Assembly (NCBI GenBank): GCA_903642265.1
Contig: CAHJWN010000001.1
Coordinates: 1 to 64,000 of the forward strand
DNA: 64,000 nt
Direction of reading: 5' to 3'
From: Acidobacteriaceae bacterium
Lineage (GTDB): Bacteria > Acidobacteriota > Terriglobia > Terriglobales > Acidobacteriaceae
The notes under the pieces are model-generated. The model did not search any database, had not been told where the DNA came from, and saw nothing but the letters and a program-made list of their open reading frames with translations. The stretch's first letter is position 1. Every line of letters starts with the position of its first letter. Made by a program: the position numbers and the translations under genes. Shown here one piece after another: positions 23,640-30,888 of the stretch.

Positions 23640-24026
23640 ATGACCGAAACGCTTGAAGCTTCAGCCGAATTACAGACGCAGGCGCCGGTTGCTCCTACAG
23701 CAGGCGCCCGGGATATCCCTTCCGCGCACGTTGAGATCTACGACCAGATTTACCACTTGCGCGGCGTCGATCCGGCATACATTTCCGCTTTGGCGTCGAT
23801 CGTAGACGAGAAGATGCGTGCTGTATCTGCCCAGGGCGGCACCGTCGACTCGCTCCGTGTGGCGGTGCTGGCGGCACTGAATATAGCGGACGAACTGCAC
23901 GGCTTGCGCAAGAAATACAACGAACTGGCAGGGGCCCAGCAGAACACGCAGAGCGATCTGCGACACCGTGCCGATTCGCTTTCAGGGATGCTGGATGAAG
24001 TCCTCTCGGACCGCCGCGCCGGCTAA
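23640..24026 (+). CDS. zapA: Cell division protein ZapA
   Basis: A 128-residue ZapA homologue that bundles FtsZ filaments. The conserved block VEIYDQIYHLRGVDPAYISALASIVDEKM lies at about residues 30-60, followed by the LRVAVLAALNIADELHGLRKKY helix of the dimer/tetramer coiled coil. The first 27 residues are a variable Ala/Thr-rich extension. GAGGGG precedes the ATG. The gene is followed, after one intervening gene, by the predicted 6S RNA, echoing the zapA-ssrS linkage of proteobacteria. Confidence 0.88.
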   Translation: MTETLEASAELQTQAPVAPTAGARDIPSAHVEIYDQIYHLRGVDPAYISALASIVDEKMRAVSAQGGTVDSLRVAVLAALNIADELHGLRKKYNELAGAQQNTQSDLRHRADSLSGMLDEVLSDRRAG

Positions 24027-24094
24027 TTATTCTGCTTGATGTTTGTGGCTGCCTCCGTGAAGATGAATTCGCACACTCATCTATCTTCCGGAGC

Positions 24095-25204
24095 ATGCGC
24101 ATGACCTCCTCCTGTTTTTTTTCATCGAAGCTCGCGATCGCCTGCTGTCTCTCGATTTGCGTCTTGTCGGCGGCTGCCCAGACGGCAGATCAACCAGCTG
24201 TACAGGCTGCGACGATGGCCACGGCCCCTGCTGCGACAGCTCTCGACCCTAAGTATGCTTCTGCGATGGCAGAGGCAAAGCAGATGGTGCATGAGGGCCA
24301 TTACGGCTTCGCAATCGACAAGTACAAGAAAGCGAACAAAATAGCAGGTGGGAAGGACCTTGCTAGCCTAACGAAGCTTTTGGACCTCCAGTTCAGGACG
24401 GGAGAGTTCAAGGACGCGATTGGTACGGCGGCAACCCTTGAATCGATGGCGGTGACCCCGGTACAGAAGGCGTCGGCCGAGTGCGAGCGAGGGCGCGCCA
24501 TCGTGGGCGAGATGGGGGACAAGAACAAGACCGATAAATTGCAGGCGGCAGACGAGGCGTTCAAGGCGGCGATTAGAGACGATCCACGCAATGGCACTGC
24601 GCATTATTACGACGGGACCGTGCTTGCCCGTCTGCAACAGCTGGATGCAGCCGGCGAGCAGTTCAAGCAGTGTCTCAGCTGCATCTCGCCCAAGGACCCC
24701 AGCTATACGCGCGCTCAACACTTTGCCGCGAATCCGCAGCTATCAACGGCAAAGATGGCCCCGGCATTTACGGTGACTGCGCTCGATGGAAACCGGTTCA
24801 ACCTGGACGAGATGGGCGGGCGGGTCGTGCTGATCGATTTCTGGGCCACATGGTGCGGTCCCTGCAATGAAGAGCTGCCCCACATCAAGAAGATTGCGAA
24901 AGAGTTTGCCGGCCAGCCCCTGGTCATCATCAGCGTGAGCTGGGACAACGACGAGACGAAGTGGAAGAACTTCGTCAACAAGAACGAGATGACATGGGTC
25001 CAGTATCGCGATGCCGACCACGAGCTGAGCAAACGCTTCGATATCAACGCGATCCCTCATTACTTCACGATCGACTCTGATGGCGTTCTGACCTCGGAGA
25101 TGCTGGGCTCCGGATCGAATGTCGAAGGCAAATTGAAGAAGCTGGTTGCCCGGGCTATTGCGTCGCAGGCAAAGACGGCACCGACCACAATCGGGACGAA
25201 ATGA
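24095..25204 (+). CDS. TPR protein with C-terminal TlpA-like thioredoxin domain
   Basis: A 369-residue secreted protein. It has a signal peptide (about 1-28, LAIACCLSICVLSAAA), a helical tetratricopeptide region (about 50-205: AEAKQMVHEGHYGFAIDKYKKA and similar), then a redoxin domain from about 220. The active site is FWATWCGPCNEE with Cys254 and Cys257, and the cis-Pro loop is NAIPHYFTID. CxxC proteins of this type are periplasmic thiol-disulfide reductases serving cytochrome c maturation or envelope repair. It overlaps no neighbour and ends just upstream of the 6S RNA. ATG 24095 and ATG 24101 are both possible starts. Confidence 0.88.
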   Translation: MRMTSSCFFSSKLAIACCLSICVLSAAAQTADQPAVQAATMATAPAATALDPKYASAMAEAKQMVHEGHYGFAIDKYKKANKIAGGKDLASLTKLLDLQFRTGEFKDAIGTAATLESMAVTPVQKASAECERGRAIVGEMGDKNKTDKLQAADEAFKAAIRDDPRNGTAHYYDGTVLARLQQLDAAGEQFKQCLSCISPKDPSYTRAQHFAANPQLSTAKMAPAFTVTALDGNRFNLDEMGGRVVLIDFWATWCGPCNEELPHIKKIAKEFAGQPLVIISVSWDNDETKWKNFVNKNEMTWVQYRDADHELSKRFDINAIPHYFTIDSDGVLTSEMLGSGSNVEGKLKKLVARAIASQAKTAPTTIGTK

Positions 25205-25280
25205 AAGTCATCTTGCACAGCTTACTTGCTAAATCCGAACACCCGCATTTAGCATCCAACTCAGATGAACCGGCCTGCAA

Positions 25281-25455
25281 AGCAGGTGCGCGACCAACGC
25301 TGGTTGAACCAATACTTATTGAACAGGGACCTAGCTCGTATACATGGCTCGGTGTGCTATGTCCGCCAGTTCGGAAAGCCTAAAGAGCCACGGCGGGGTC
25401 CCACCGTCTTAGACGGGTTCACCAGCGACTCGACGCACGGCCCAGCGGGTCGGTT
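25281..25455 (+). ncRNA. ssrS: 6S RNA (ssrS), predicted from structure and conserved core
   Basis: The non-coding gap contains the 6S architecture. The closing stem pairs 25286-25290 with 25434-25438, CGCTGG (25298-25303) with CCAGCG (25422-25427), and TGAACC (25305-25310) with GGTTCA (25416-25421). A central bubble follows (25311-25325 opposite 25403-25415), with a small GTCT/AGAC hairpin on its 3' side. Then a terminal arm pairs GGGACC (25326-25331) with GGTCCC (25397-25402) and TGGCTC (25345-25350) with GAGCCA (25385-25390), capped by TCCG/CGGA. The tip (GTCCG...CGGAAAGCCTAAA) resembles the E. coli GTCCGTCCGAGAAGCCTTAAA. A GGCCC/GGGTC hairpin with TTTTT ends at about 25459. 6S RNA binds sigma70 holoenzyme by mimicking an open promoter. 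Ends are approximate. Confidence 0.78.
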
Positions 25456-25487
25456 TTTCCTTTTTGCAATCCGCCGACCCACCCTGA

Positions 25488-26252
25488 GTGCACGCCCCCT
25501 ACCTTCAACTCGGCCATCTCCAGTTTCCTATCTTTGGCATCTTTGCTGCCATTGGATTGATGGCTGCTTTGACGCTCAGTCAGCGAACTGCCCGCTATGC
25601 GCCGCTTACGCCTGAGGCTGTATGGAACGCGGGAATGACCGCTGTCCTCGCAACGTTCGTCTTCTCGCGGCTGCTGCTGATCGCCTTCAACCTGCGCAGT
25701 TTCCTGCACTATCCCCTGCTGATCCTTGCGTTGCCTTCGCTTACGAGTGTTGGCATTGCGCTCACCGCAATCTTCATGCTCGGATACATTCGCTGGCGCA
25801 AGCTGCCGTTCCTGCCGCTGCTCGATGCCATTGCTCCCAGCGCAGCAATCCTGTGGGCGTTTCTAAGCCTGGGCCGCATTGTCGACGGCACCCGCGAAGG
25901 TATGCCGACGACCCTGCCCTGGCATGTGGTCGACTCGATGTCGGGCGCAGTGCATCCGGTCGAAGGCTACAGCCTGCTTGCAGCCCTGCTGATCTGGGTC
26001 GCGTCGCTGAGAAGCATTCGGTCAGTTCGCTATACGGCGGGACAAACCACTGCACTGGGGCTGGTTTCCTCAGGGGCAGCGATCTTCTTCATCGACTTCT
26101 TCCGCCTTCCTTCCGACCTGCTCGAACATGCGCCGCTCGATCCATCACAGATAATAGGGACAGCGATGATTCTGGCCGGCGCAGCACTGCTTCTGTGTGC
26201 CCGGTCCGGGACCAAGCGAGAGAGCGGGAACGAACCTCACCATGCCTTCTAA
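25488..26252 (+). CDS. Lgt-like (prolipoprotein diacylglyceryl transferase family) membrane protein, divergent
   Basis: A 254-residue polytopic membrane protein with about seven hydrophobic segments. The layout follows Lgt: LGHLQFPIFGIFAAIGLM at the start, PLLDAIAPSAAILWAFLSLGRI in the middle, HPVEGYSLLAALLIWVASL, and TALGLVSSGAAIFFIDFFR near the end. The canonical Lgt catalytic signature (HGG...GR.GNF.N.E..G) appears only as LGRIVDGTREGMP, so the enzyme may be a paralogue with altered activity rather than the essential Lgt. The start is GTG at 25488, just after the 6S terminator. The last 11 nt overlap the pseudouridine synthase start, showing coupling. Confidence 0.68.
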   Translation: MHAPYLQLGHLQFPIFGIFAAIGLMAALTLSQRTARYAPLTPEAVWNAGMTAVLATFVFSRLLLIAFNLRSFLHYPLLILALPSLTSVGIALTAIFMLGYIRWRKLPFLPLLDAIAPSAAILWAFLSLGRIVDGTREGMPTTLPWHVVDSMSGAVHPVEGYSLLAALLIWVASLRSIRSVRYTAGQTTALGLVSSGAAIFFIDFFRLPSDLLEHAPLDPSQIIGTAMILAGAALLLCARSGTKRESGNEPHHAF

Positions 26253-27399
26253 GAACATGCTGCCGAAGGGCCAGCGCCACCACTCAGTACGCAAGGAGTA
26301 CCGCGCCACCCGCGGCGCAGAGCCTGCACCCGAGGTTGTCGTCCCCGTCCTTGACTTTGAAGACGAAGAGGACTCGACCTTTGAAGACGGCATTCGCACC
26401 TTCACCGCAGCGCCCGAAGCTGCAGGCATGCGGATCGACGCGTACCTGGCGCAGACGCTGCCCGACATCTCCCGCGCGCGGGTCCAGTTGCTCATCGACT
26501 CCGGCCAGGTCCGTGTTGATGCAAAGCTTGCGAAGGCCAAGCAGAAACTCATTGGCGGCGAATCGATCGAAATCGAAGGGGAACCCCAGCCTCCGCCGCT
26601 TCACGCAATAGCCGAAGATATTCCGCTTGAAATCCTCTTCGAGGACCAGTACCTCGCCGTGGTCAACAAGCCTGCGGGGATGATGGTCCACGCGGGCTCC
26701 GGAGCCCATGAAGATGCGCGTAATCGCGGCACCCTTGTCAACGCGCTGCTCTTCCACTTCGGCAAGCTGTCGGAAGTTGGGGGCGATCTGCGCCCTGGCA
26801 TCGTCCACCGGCTCGACAAGCAGACCAGCGGGATCATCCTGGTTGCGAAGGACGACAGCACCCACCGCAAACTTGGCGAGATGTTCTCTGAGCGCCGCCT
26901 GGAGAAGAACTACCTTGCCCTGGTCCATGGATATCTTGCGAAGGACCATGTGACGGTCAACCTTCCTATCGCCCGCGACCTGATCCGCCGGACGAGGATG
27001 ACGACGCGTCGCGCAGCGTCAGACCCGGGCGCAAGGTCGGCCGTCTCGCACGTCAGCGTCCTTGACCGTCTCAGCACGCCCTATGGCCCCTTCACGCTGG
27101 TCGATGTAAAGATCGAGACTGGGCGGACGCACCAGATTCGCGTTCACATGCAGTCGCTCGGCCACCCCGTGGTGGGGGACTTCCTCTACGGTGCTCCACA
27201 CCGCATCCTTGCCAACCCGGCAGTCAAACATGATGAAGGGCTTGAGCTGGAACGCAACTTCCTGCATGCTGCGCACCTGGTCTTTGTCCACCCCAGGACG
27301 AGTAAGACGATGGACATGCAGTCACCTCTGCCAGCCGATCTTGCGGAGTTCATGGCTGCGCTCAAGGCTGGTCCTAAGCCGGCAGCATCTGTAAGTTGA
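26242..27399 (+). CDS. RluD-type ribosomal large-subunit pseudouridine synthase
   Basis: A 385-residue RNA-modifying enzyme. After a charged, acidic N-terminal extension (about 1-65) comes an S4 domain (MRIDAYLAQTLPDISRARVQLLIDSGQVRV), then the RsuA/RluA catalytic domain. The catalytic Asp192 is in HRLDKQTSG, and later motifs are LEKNYLALVHG and GRTHQIRVHM. It isomerises uridines in 23S rRNA (RluD modifies helix 69 in E. coli); the exact target is not certain. The N-terminal tail is longer than in typical RluD. ATG 26242 overlaps the upstream stop; ATG 26257 is an alternative. Confidence 0.9.
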   Translation: MPSKNMLPKGQRHHSVRKEYRATRGAEPAPEVVVPVLDFEDEEDSTFEDGIRTFTAAPEAAGMRIDAYLAQTLPDISRARVQLLIDSGQVRVDAKLAKAKQKLIGGESIEIEGEPQPPPLHAIAEDIPLEILFEDQYLAVVNKPAGMMVHAGSGAHEDARNRGTLVNALLFHFGKLSEVGGDLRPGIVHRLDKQTSGIILVAKDDSTHRKLGEMFSERRLEKNYLALVHGYLAKDHVTVNLPIARDLIRRTRMTTRRAASDPGARSAVSHVSVLDRLSTPYGPFTLVDVKIETGRTHQIRVHMQSLGHPVVGDFLYGAPHRILANPAVKHDEGLELERNFLHAAHLVFVHPRTSKTMDMQSPLPADLAEFMAALKAGPKPAASVS

Positions 27400-27412
27400 T
27401 ACACTCTACCCC

Positions 27413-28480
27413 GTGACATCTTTGAACGAATTGCCCTGCTTCGCGCGAACGCTTGCTGTTGCGTTGCTATCTGCCGTGTGCACGTTGAACGTTGCTGACG
27501 CGCAGACTCCTGCACCAGCCCAGCCGCAGCCGGCGACGCCGCAATCTGCCGGCCAGCCTGCAACACCTACGAACCAGACTGCGACACCTACAAACCAGAC
27601 TGCGACACCTACCGGCCAGACCTCCTCTGAAGGCGGCCAGGTATTTAAGCTTCCAACGATTGAGACTGATGAGGTCAGCCAGATCTTCACGGTTACAGAC
27701 CGCAAGGGCCACTTCATCACAGGCCTGCACCAGGAGAATTTTGGACTGCTCGATGACGGACGCCCGCCACTGTCTGTCCTTCAATTCACCCAGCAGACCA
27801 ACCTGCCGCTGCGTGTCGGCGTGTTGCTCGATACCAGCAGTTCCATACGCCAGCGCTTCCAGTTTGAGCAGGACTCCGCGGTCGAATTTTTCCTGCAGGT
27901 GCTGCACCTCAATGACCGTGCCTTCGTCGAGGGCTTCGACGTGCAGACGGATCTTGCCCAGGACTTCACAAACAACGTCGACCTGCTGAATCAAGGCATT
28001 CGCAAGCTTCGGCCTGGTGGCGGAACGGCGCTCTTCGACGCGCTCTACAAGACGTGCCGCGACCAGATGCTGACCCTGCGCGAGACTGGCTCCGTGCGAA
28101 AAGCACTTATCCTGGTCTCGGATGGCGATGACAATTACAGTCGCGCCGAAGAGACTGACGCCATCAAGATGTGCCAGCGCGCCGACACAATCGTCTACGC
28201 CATCAGCACCAATATCAGCGCCACCAAGGACAAGGGTGACGATGTGCTGAAGACGATCGCCGACGCAACGGGCGGTCGCGCCTTCTATCCCGTCCGCATC
28301 GAAGACGTTGCTACCGGCTTCCGCAGCATCGAAGAAGAGCTCCGGAGCCAGTACCTGCTGATCTATCGCCCTGCCAACTTCAAGACAGATGGCGCCTTCC
28401 GCACCATCTACCTGCATGCCATTGACCCGCGCTACCAGGTGAGCACTCGTAAAGGTTATTTCGCCCCACGACCGCAGTAG
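27413..28480 (+). CDS. Secreted VWFA-related protein, acidobacterial type
   Basis: A 355-residue exported protein: signal peptide (about 1-30, ending VADA-Q), a low-complexity Pro/Thr/Gln linker made of 21-bp DNA repeats encoding QTATPTN units (about 43-67), then a von Willebrand A domain. The N-terminal part (FTVTDRKGHFITGLHQENF) and the MIDAS DTSSS (D140) are hallmarks of the VWFA-related domain expanded in Acidobacteria. The second MIDAS region is SDGDDNYSRAEE. Function is unknown; adhesion or matrix interaction is typical for VWA domains. The start is GTG, with TACACT ending 7 nt upstream and no Shine-Dalgarno sequence. Confidence 0.88.
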   Translation: MTSLNELPCFARTLAVALLSAVCTLNVADAQTPAPAQPQPATPQSAGQPATPTNQTATPTNQTATPTGQTSSEGGQVFKLPTIETDEVSQIFTVTDRKGHFITGLHQENFGLLDDGRPPLSVLQFTQQTNLPLRVGVLLDTSSSIRQRFQFEQDSAVEFFLQVLHLNDRAFVEGFDVQTDLAQDFTNNVDLLNQGIRKLRPGGGTALFDALYKTCRDQMLTLRETGSVRKALILVSDGDDNYSRAEETDAIKMCQRADTIVYAISTNISATKDKGDDVLKTIADATGGRAFYPVRIEDVATGFRSIEEELRSQYLLIYRPANFKTDGAFRTIYLHAIDPRYQVSTRKGYFAPRPQ

Positions 28481-28546
28481 CTTCGAAGAACGTTTGGGAT
28501 GGTAACTACGTGGGAAGATCCGGGTCTAATTGGATAGGGGACACCT

Positions 28547-29119
28547 ATGCGCATTGCAAGTCGATTCACCTCCGCTTTGCTGGCTCTCATTTTCAGCGCT
28601 GTCGTGCATGCGCAGAACCAGCCCGTCGGCCCGCAGACGTTCGCCAACCTGGCCGACCAGCCCGGCACCCACACCGGCATGGTTTTTGACCGCTCCATGA
28701 TGCAGGTTGCGCAAGGAGTTCTGGAGTCCAGCGGCATCGATGAAAAACGTGCGGCCGCTTCGATCACGAGCATCAGCTTCGACACGTACAAGTATCCGCA
28801 GCCTGCGTTCTACACCCCCGAGGCGATGGCCTCGCTGGTCGCGGCCTACCACGCCGCCGGATGGAAGCACATGGTGAACGGAAATGCGTCGCCCGCCAAC
28901 TCGGCACAGCCAAAGTCTGCGATCACCGACCTCTGGCTGCACTTCAGCGGGTCGGATATCGATGACGTTACGGTGCTGGTGCGGGCCCCCAGGAATATGA
29001 ACGTGATCCAGGTCACGGGCGACCTGCGACCGCTCGATCTCGTCCACCTTGGCGGCCACTTCGGCATTCCCAAGGTCGATCCCGGCGCCGTCATGGTCCC
29101 CGCCCCCGACGGCCGCTGA
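28547..29119 (+). CDS. Secreted protein, possibly DUF4252-like
   Basis: A 190-residue exported protein with a clear signal peptide (ASRFTSALLALIFSAVVHA-Q). The mature part includes a helix with two basic/aromatic blocks, AAGWKHMV and then a strand region TVLVRAPRNMNVIQVTGDLRPLDLVHLGGHFGIP. The pattern of a Trp, a beta-strand with VLVR, then V.V.GDL...DL..LG recalls DUF4252 proteins, but similarity is weak and judged from memory. A GGGGA ribosome-binding site precedes the ATG. No cysteine or catalytic motif was found. Confidence 0.62.
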   Translation: MRIASRFTSALLALIFSAVVHAQNQPVGPQTFANLADQPGTHTGMVFDRSMMQVAQGVLESSGIDEKRAAASITSISFDTYKYPQPAFYTPEAMASLVAAYHAAGWKHMVNGNASPANSAQPKSAITDLWLHFSGSDIDDVTVLVRAPRNMNVIQVTGDLRPLDLVHLGGHFGIPKVDPGAVMVPAPDGR

Positions 29120-29128
29120 CTCCGGCAG

Positions 29129-30178
29129 CTAACCGTAAAGCTCAACGCTGCGCAGCACCGCCAGTTTGCGCTCTGGCGGCAGGAAGCTGGCCTCGACGGC
29201 ATTTGCGGCAAGCTCCCGTAACTGCTCCAGCGTGAATCCGAAGCGCTCGTAGGCGAGCATGTATTCCTCGAACAAGTTGCTGCCAAACATGGGCGGATCG
29301 TCCGAGTTAATTGTGACCATCAAGCCTGACTCGAAGTACTCACGGATGGGGTGCTGGTCGAAGTCAGGGCAGCTCCCGGTCCGGATGTTGCTGGTAACGT
29401 TCAACTCGAGCGGGATCTGCCGGGTCGCCAGGATCTCTAAGAGATCGGGATCGTATTGCGCCGCAAGGGCATGCCCAATGCGCTCTGCCCCTATGTTGAT
29501 CGCAGACCAGATGCTTGCCGCTCCGCTCTCGCGGCCTCCTGTCTCACCGGCATGGGCGGTCAGGCGCAGCCCGGCGGCCTTCGCCTCCGCATACGACTCC
29601 TTGAACAGGTCGGCGCTGCCTCGGGCTTCATCGCCGCCGATGCCAATGCCAACGATGCTTGGATACTGATGACGCAACTCCGCCGCCTTGCGAAATACCT
29701 TGGCAGCTTCCTCCGCTCCAAAGTGCCGCACTGCATCGATCAGCCAGTATATGGTCGTCCCAAACTCCGATTCGCCGCGTACTCGACCGCGTTCAATGGC
29801 CTCGACAAATGGCTCAACCTCGGCGTGTTTCCAGTAAAAGATGATGCCAAACGAGATGTACACCTCGGCGTGAACGATGCCCTGCGCTGCCAGTTCCCGC
29901 ACCATGTTGTACGTGATCAGCTCGTAGTCATCCGGGCCTTTTAATCGTGAGGACACGGCCTTGAACGAATCCATGAAGCCGAGGAAATTTTCGTAGACAT
30001 AGAGCTTTTTCGCTGCTGCGGCGGTAAGCGGCTCTGCATCGTGCCGCTTGCTTAGCTGCAGGAGCGTCTCTGGCAGGATTGTGCCCTCAAGGTGCAGATG
30101 CAGCTCGACCTTTGGCAGACCCCGCACCCACGCCGGGACGTCGATCTCCGGAGACTGCTTCGTTCGTTTCTGTGGCAT
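29129..30178 (-). CDS. add: Adenosine deaminase
   Basis: A 349-residue TIM-barrel purine deaminase (amidohydrolase family). The N-terminal zinc motif is KVELHLHLEG (residues 24-33), the catalytic region is LTAHAGE, a conserved Glu/His strand is ERIGHALA, and the final zinc Asp pair is in NSDDPPMF. It hydrolyses adenosine to inosine and ammonia in purine salvage; related subfamilies deaminate adenine or 6-substituted purines, so substrate range is not certain. The ATG at 30178 has no Shine-Dalgarno sequence but has TAGACT 7 nt upstream. The gene runs convergent to the preceding secreted protein (9-nt gap). Confidence 0.93.
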   Translation of the reverse strand: MPQKRTKQSPEIDVPAWVRGLPKVELHLHLEGTILPETLLQLSKRHDAEPLTAAAAKKLYVYENFLGFMDSFKAVSSRLKGPDDYELITYNMVRELAAQGIVHAEVYISFGIIFYWKHAEVEPFVEAIERGRVRGESEFGTTIYWLIDAVRHFGAEEAAKVFRKAAELRHQYPSIVGIGIGGDEARGSADLFKESYAEAKAAGLRLTAHAGETGGRESGAASIWSAINIGAERIGHALAAQYDPDLLEILATRQIPLELNVTSNIRTGSCPDFDQHPIREYFESGLMVTINSDDPPMFGSNLFEEYMLAYERFGFTLEQLRELAANAVEASFLPPERKLAVLRSVELYG

Positions 30179-30183
30179 AGGAC

Positions 30184-30244
30184 TTAGTCTAGCCCCGATG
30201 TGAGCCGCTCCTCGAGAATGATTAAACTAAGTCTGGTAGACTAA
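30184..30244. promoter_or_regulatory. Paired 8-mer inverted sites between ada and the toxin-antitoxin operon
   Basis: TTAGTCTA at 30184-30191 and its exact reverse complement TAGACTAA at 30237-30244 flank the divergent promoter region. The right site is also part of a local inverted repeat AGTCT-GGT-AGACT (30230-30242). The left site contains the likely -10 hexamer (TAGACT) of the adenosine deaminase gene. The geometry fits binding sites of the Phd/YefM-type antitoxin, which normally autoregulates its operon; the assignment is inferred. Confidence 0.5.
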
Positions 30245-30258
30245 GCTACAGGCTGACT

Positions 30259-30498
30259 ATGGAAATTGTGAACATGCACGAAGCCAAGACGCAGCTGTCA
30301 AGGCTGGTCGAGAAGGCAGTAAATGGCGAGGCGTTCGTTATTGCGAAGGCGGGAACTCCACTGGTTCGAGTCTCAGCTCTCAATAGTCCGAAATTGCCAA
30401 TGCGGCTGGGATTCATGGCTGGCGAAATTGACGTTCCGGCAGATTTCGACCGTATGGGCGAGAAGCAGATTGAGCGCCTCTTCAGCGGCAACGAATGA
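30259..30498 (+). CDS. vapB: Phd/YefM-family antitoxin (VapB-type)
   Basis: A 79-residue antitoxin. The N-terminal DNA-binding half follows the Phd/YefM pattern (MHEAKTQLSRLVEKAVNGEAFVIAKAGTPLVRV, residues 6-38), and the C-terminal half, likely the toxin-neutralising tail, carries FDRMGEKQIERLFSGNE. It precedes a PIN-domain toxin whose ATG overlaps its stop (ATGA at 30495-30498), the standard TA arrangement. Upstream inverted repeats (30230-30242) are candidate autoregulatory sites. Confidence 0.9.
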   Translation: MEIVNMHEAKTQLSRLVEKAVNGEAFVIAKAGTPLVRVSALNSPKLPMRLGFMAGEIDVPADFDRMGEKQIERLFSGNE

Positions 30499-30881
30499 GG
30501 CTCCTGCTGGATACGCATCTCCTGCTCTGGGCCGCCGGCGAGCCTGCAAAGATGTCCAAAGCAGCGCGCAGGTTACTTGCCGATCCGGGGAATGATCTGG
30601 TCTTCAGCGCCGCCAGCCTATGGGAGATTACGATCAAGCGTAGGCTTGGGCGCCCTGACTTTCGCGTTGAGCCACGCTTACTTCGTCGCGGCCTGCTCGA
30701 CAACGGCTACATTGAGCTCCCTATTACGAGCGAACACGCGCTTATGACCGAGAACCTACCAGGACTGCACAACGATCCATTTGACCGTATTCTGGTAGGC
30801 CAAGCCATGGTCGAGGGCATCACTCTGCTTACGGTTGACACGCTGCTCGCAAAGTATCCGGGTCCTATTAAGAAGGTCTAG
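30495..30881 (+). CDS. vapC: PIN-domain ribonuclease toxin (VapC family)
   Basis: A 128-residue PIN-fold RNase. The acidic metal-binding quartet is intact: Asp6 in LLLDTHLLLW, Glu44 in SLWEITIK, Asp94/Asp97 in HNDPFDRIL, and Asp115 in LLTVDTLL. That set predicts an active nuclease; VapC toxins cut initiator tRNA or the sarcin-ricin loop of 23S rRNA in studied cases. Translational coupling to the antitoxin is shown by the 4-nt overlap. It is convergent with the APC permease, the two stops being only 7 nt apart. Confidence 0.92.
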   Translation: MRLLLDTHLLLWAAGEPAKMSKAARRLLADPGNDLVFSAASLWEITIKRRLGRPDFRVEPRLLRRGLLDNGYIELPITSEHALMTENLPGLHNDPFDRILVGQAMVEGITLLTVDTLLAKYPGPIKKV

Positions 30882-30888
30882 CCGCCAC

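Noticed and set aside
25201-25383. Short + strand frame overlapping the 6S RNA region
   Set aside because: Starts at the stop of the previous gene, lacks a ribosome-binding site and family features, and the sequence is better explained by paired RNA structure.
27538-27620. 21-bp repeats in the VWA gene as a CRISPR or regulatory repeat
   Set aside because: They are in frame, encode QTATPTN units in a linker between signal peptide and VWA domain, and have no spacers.
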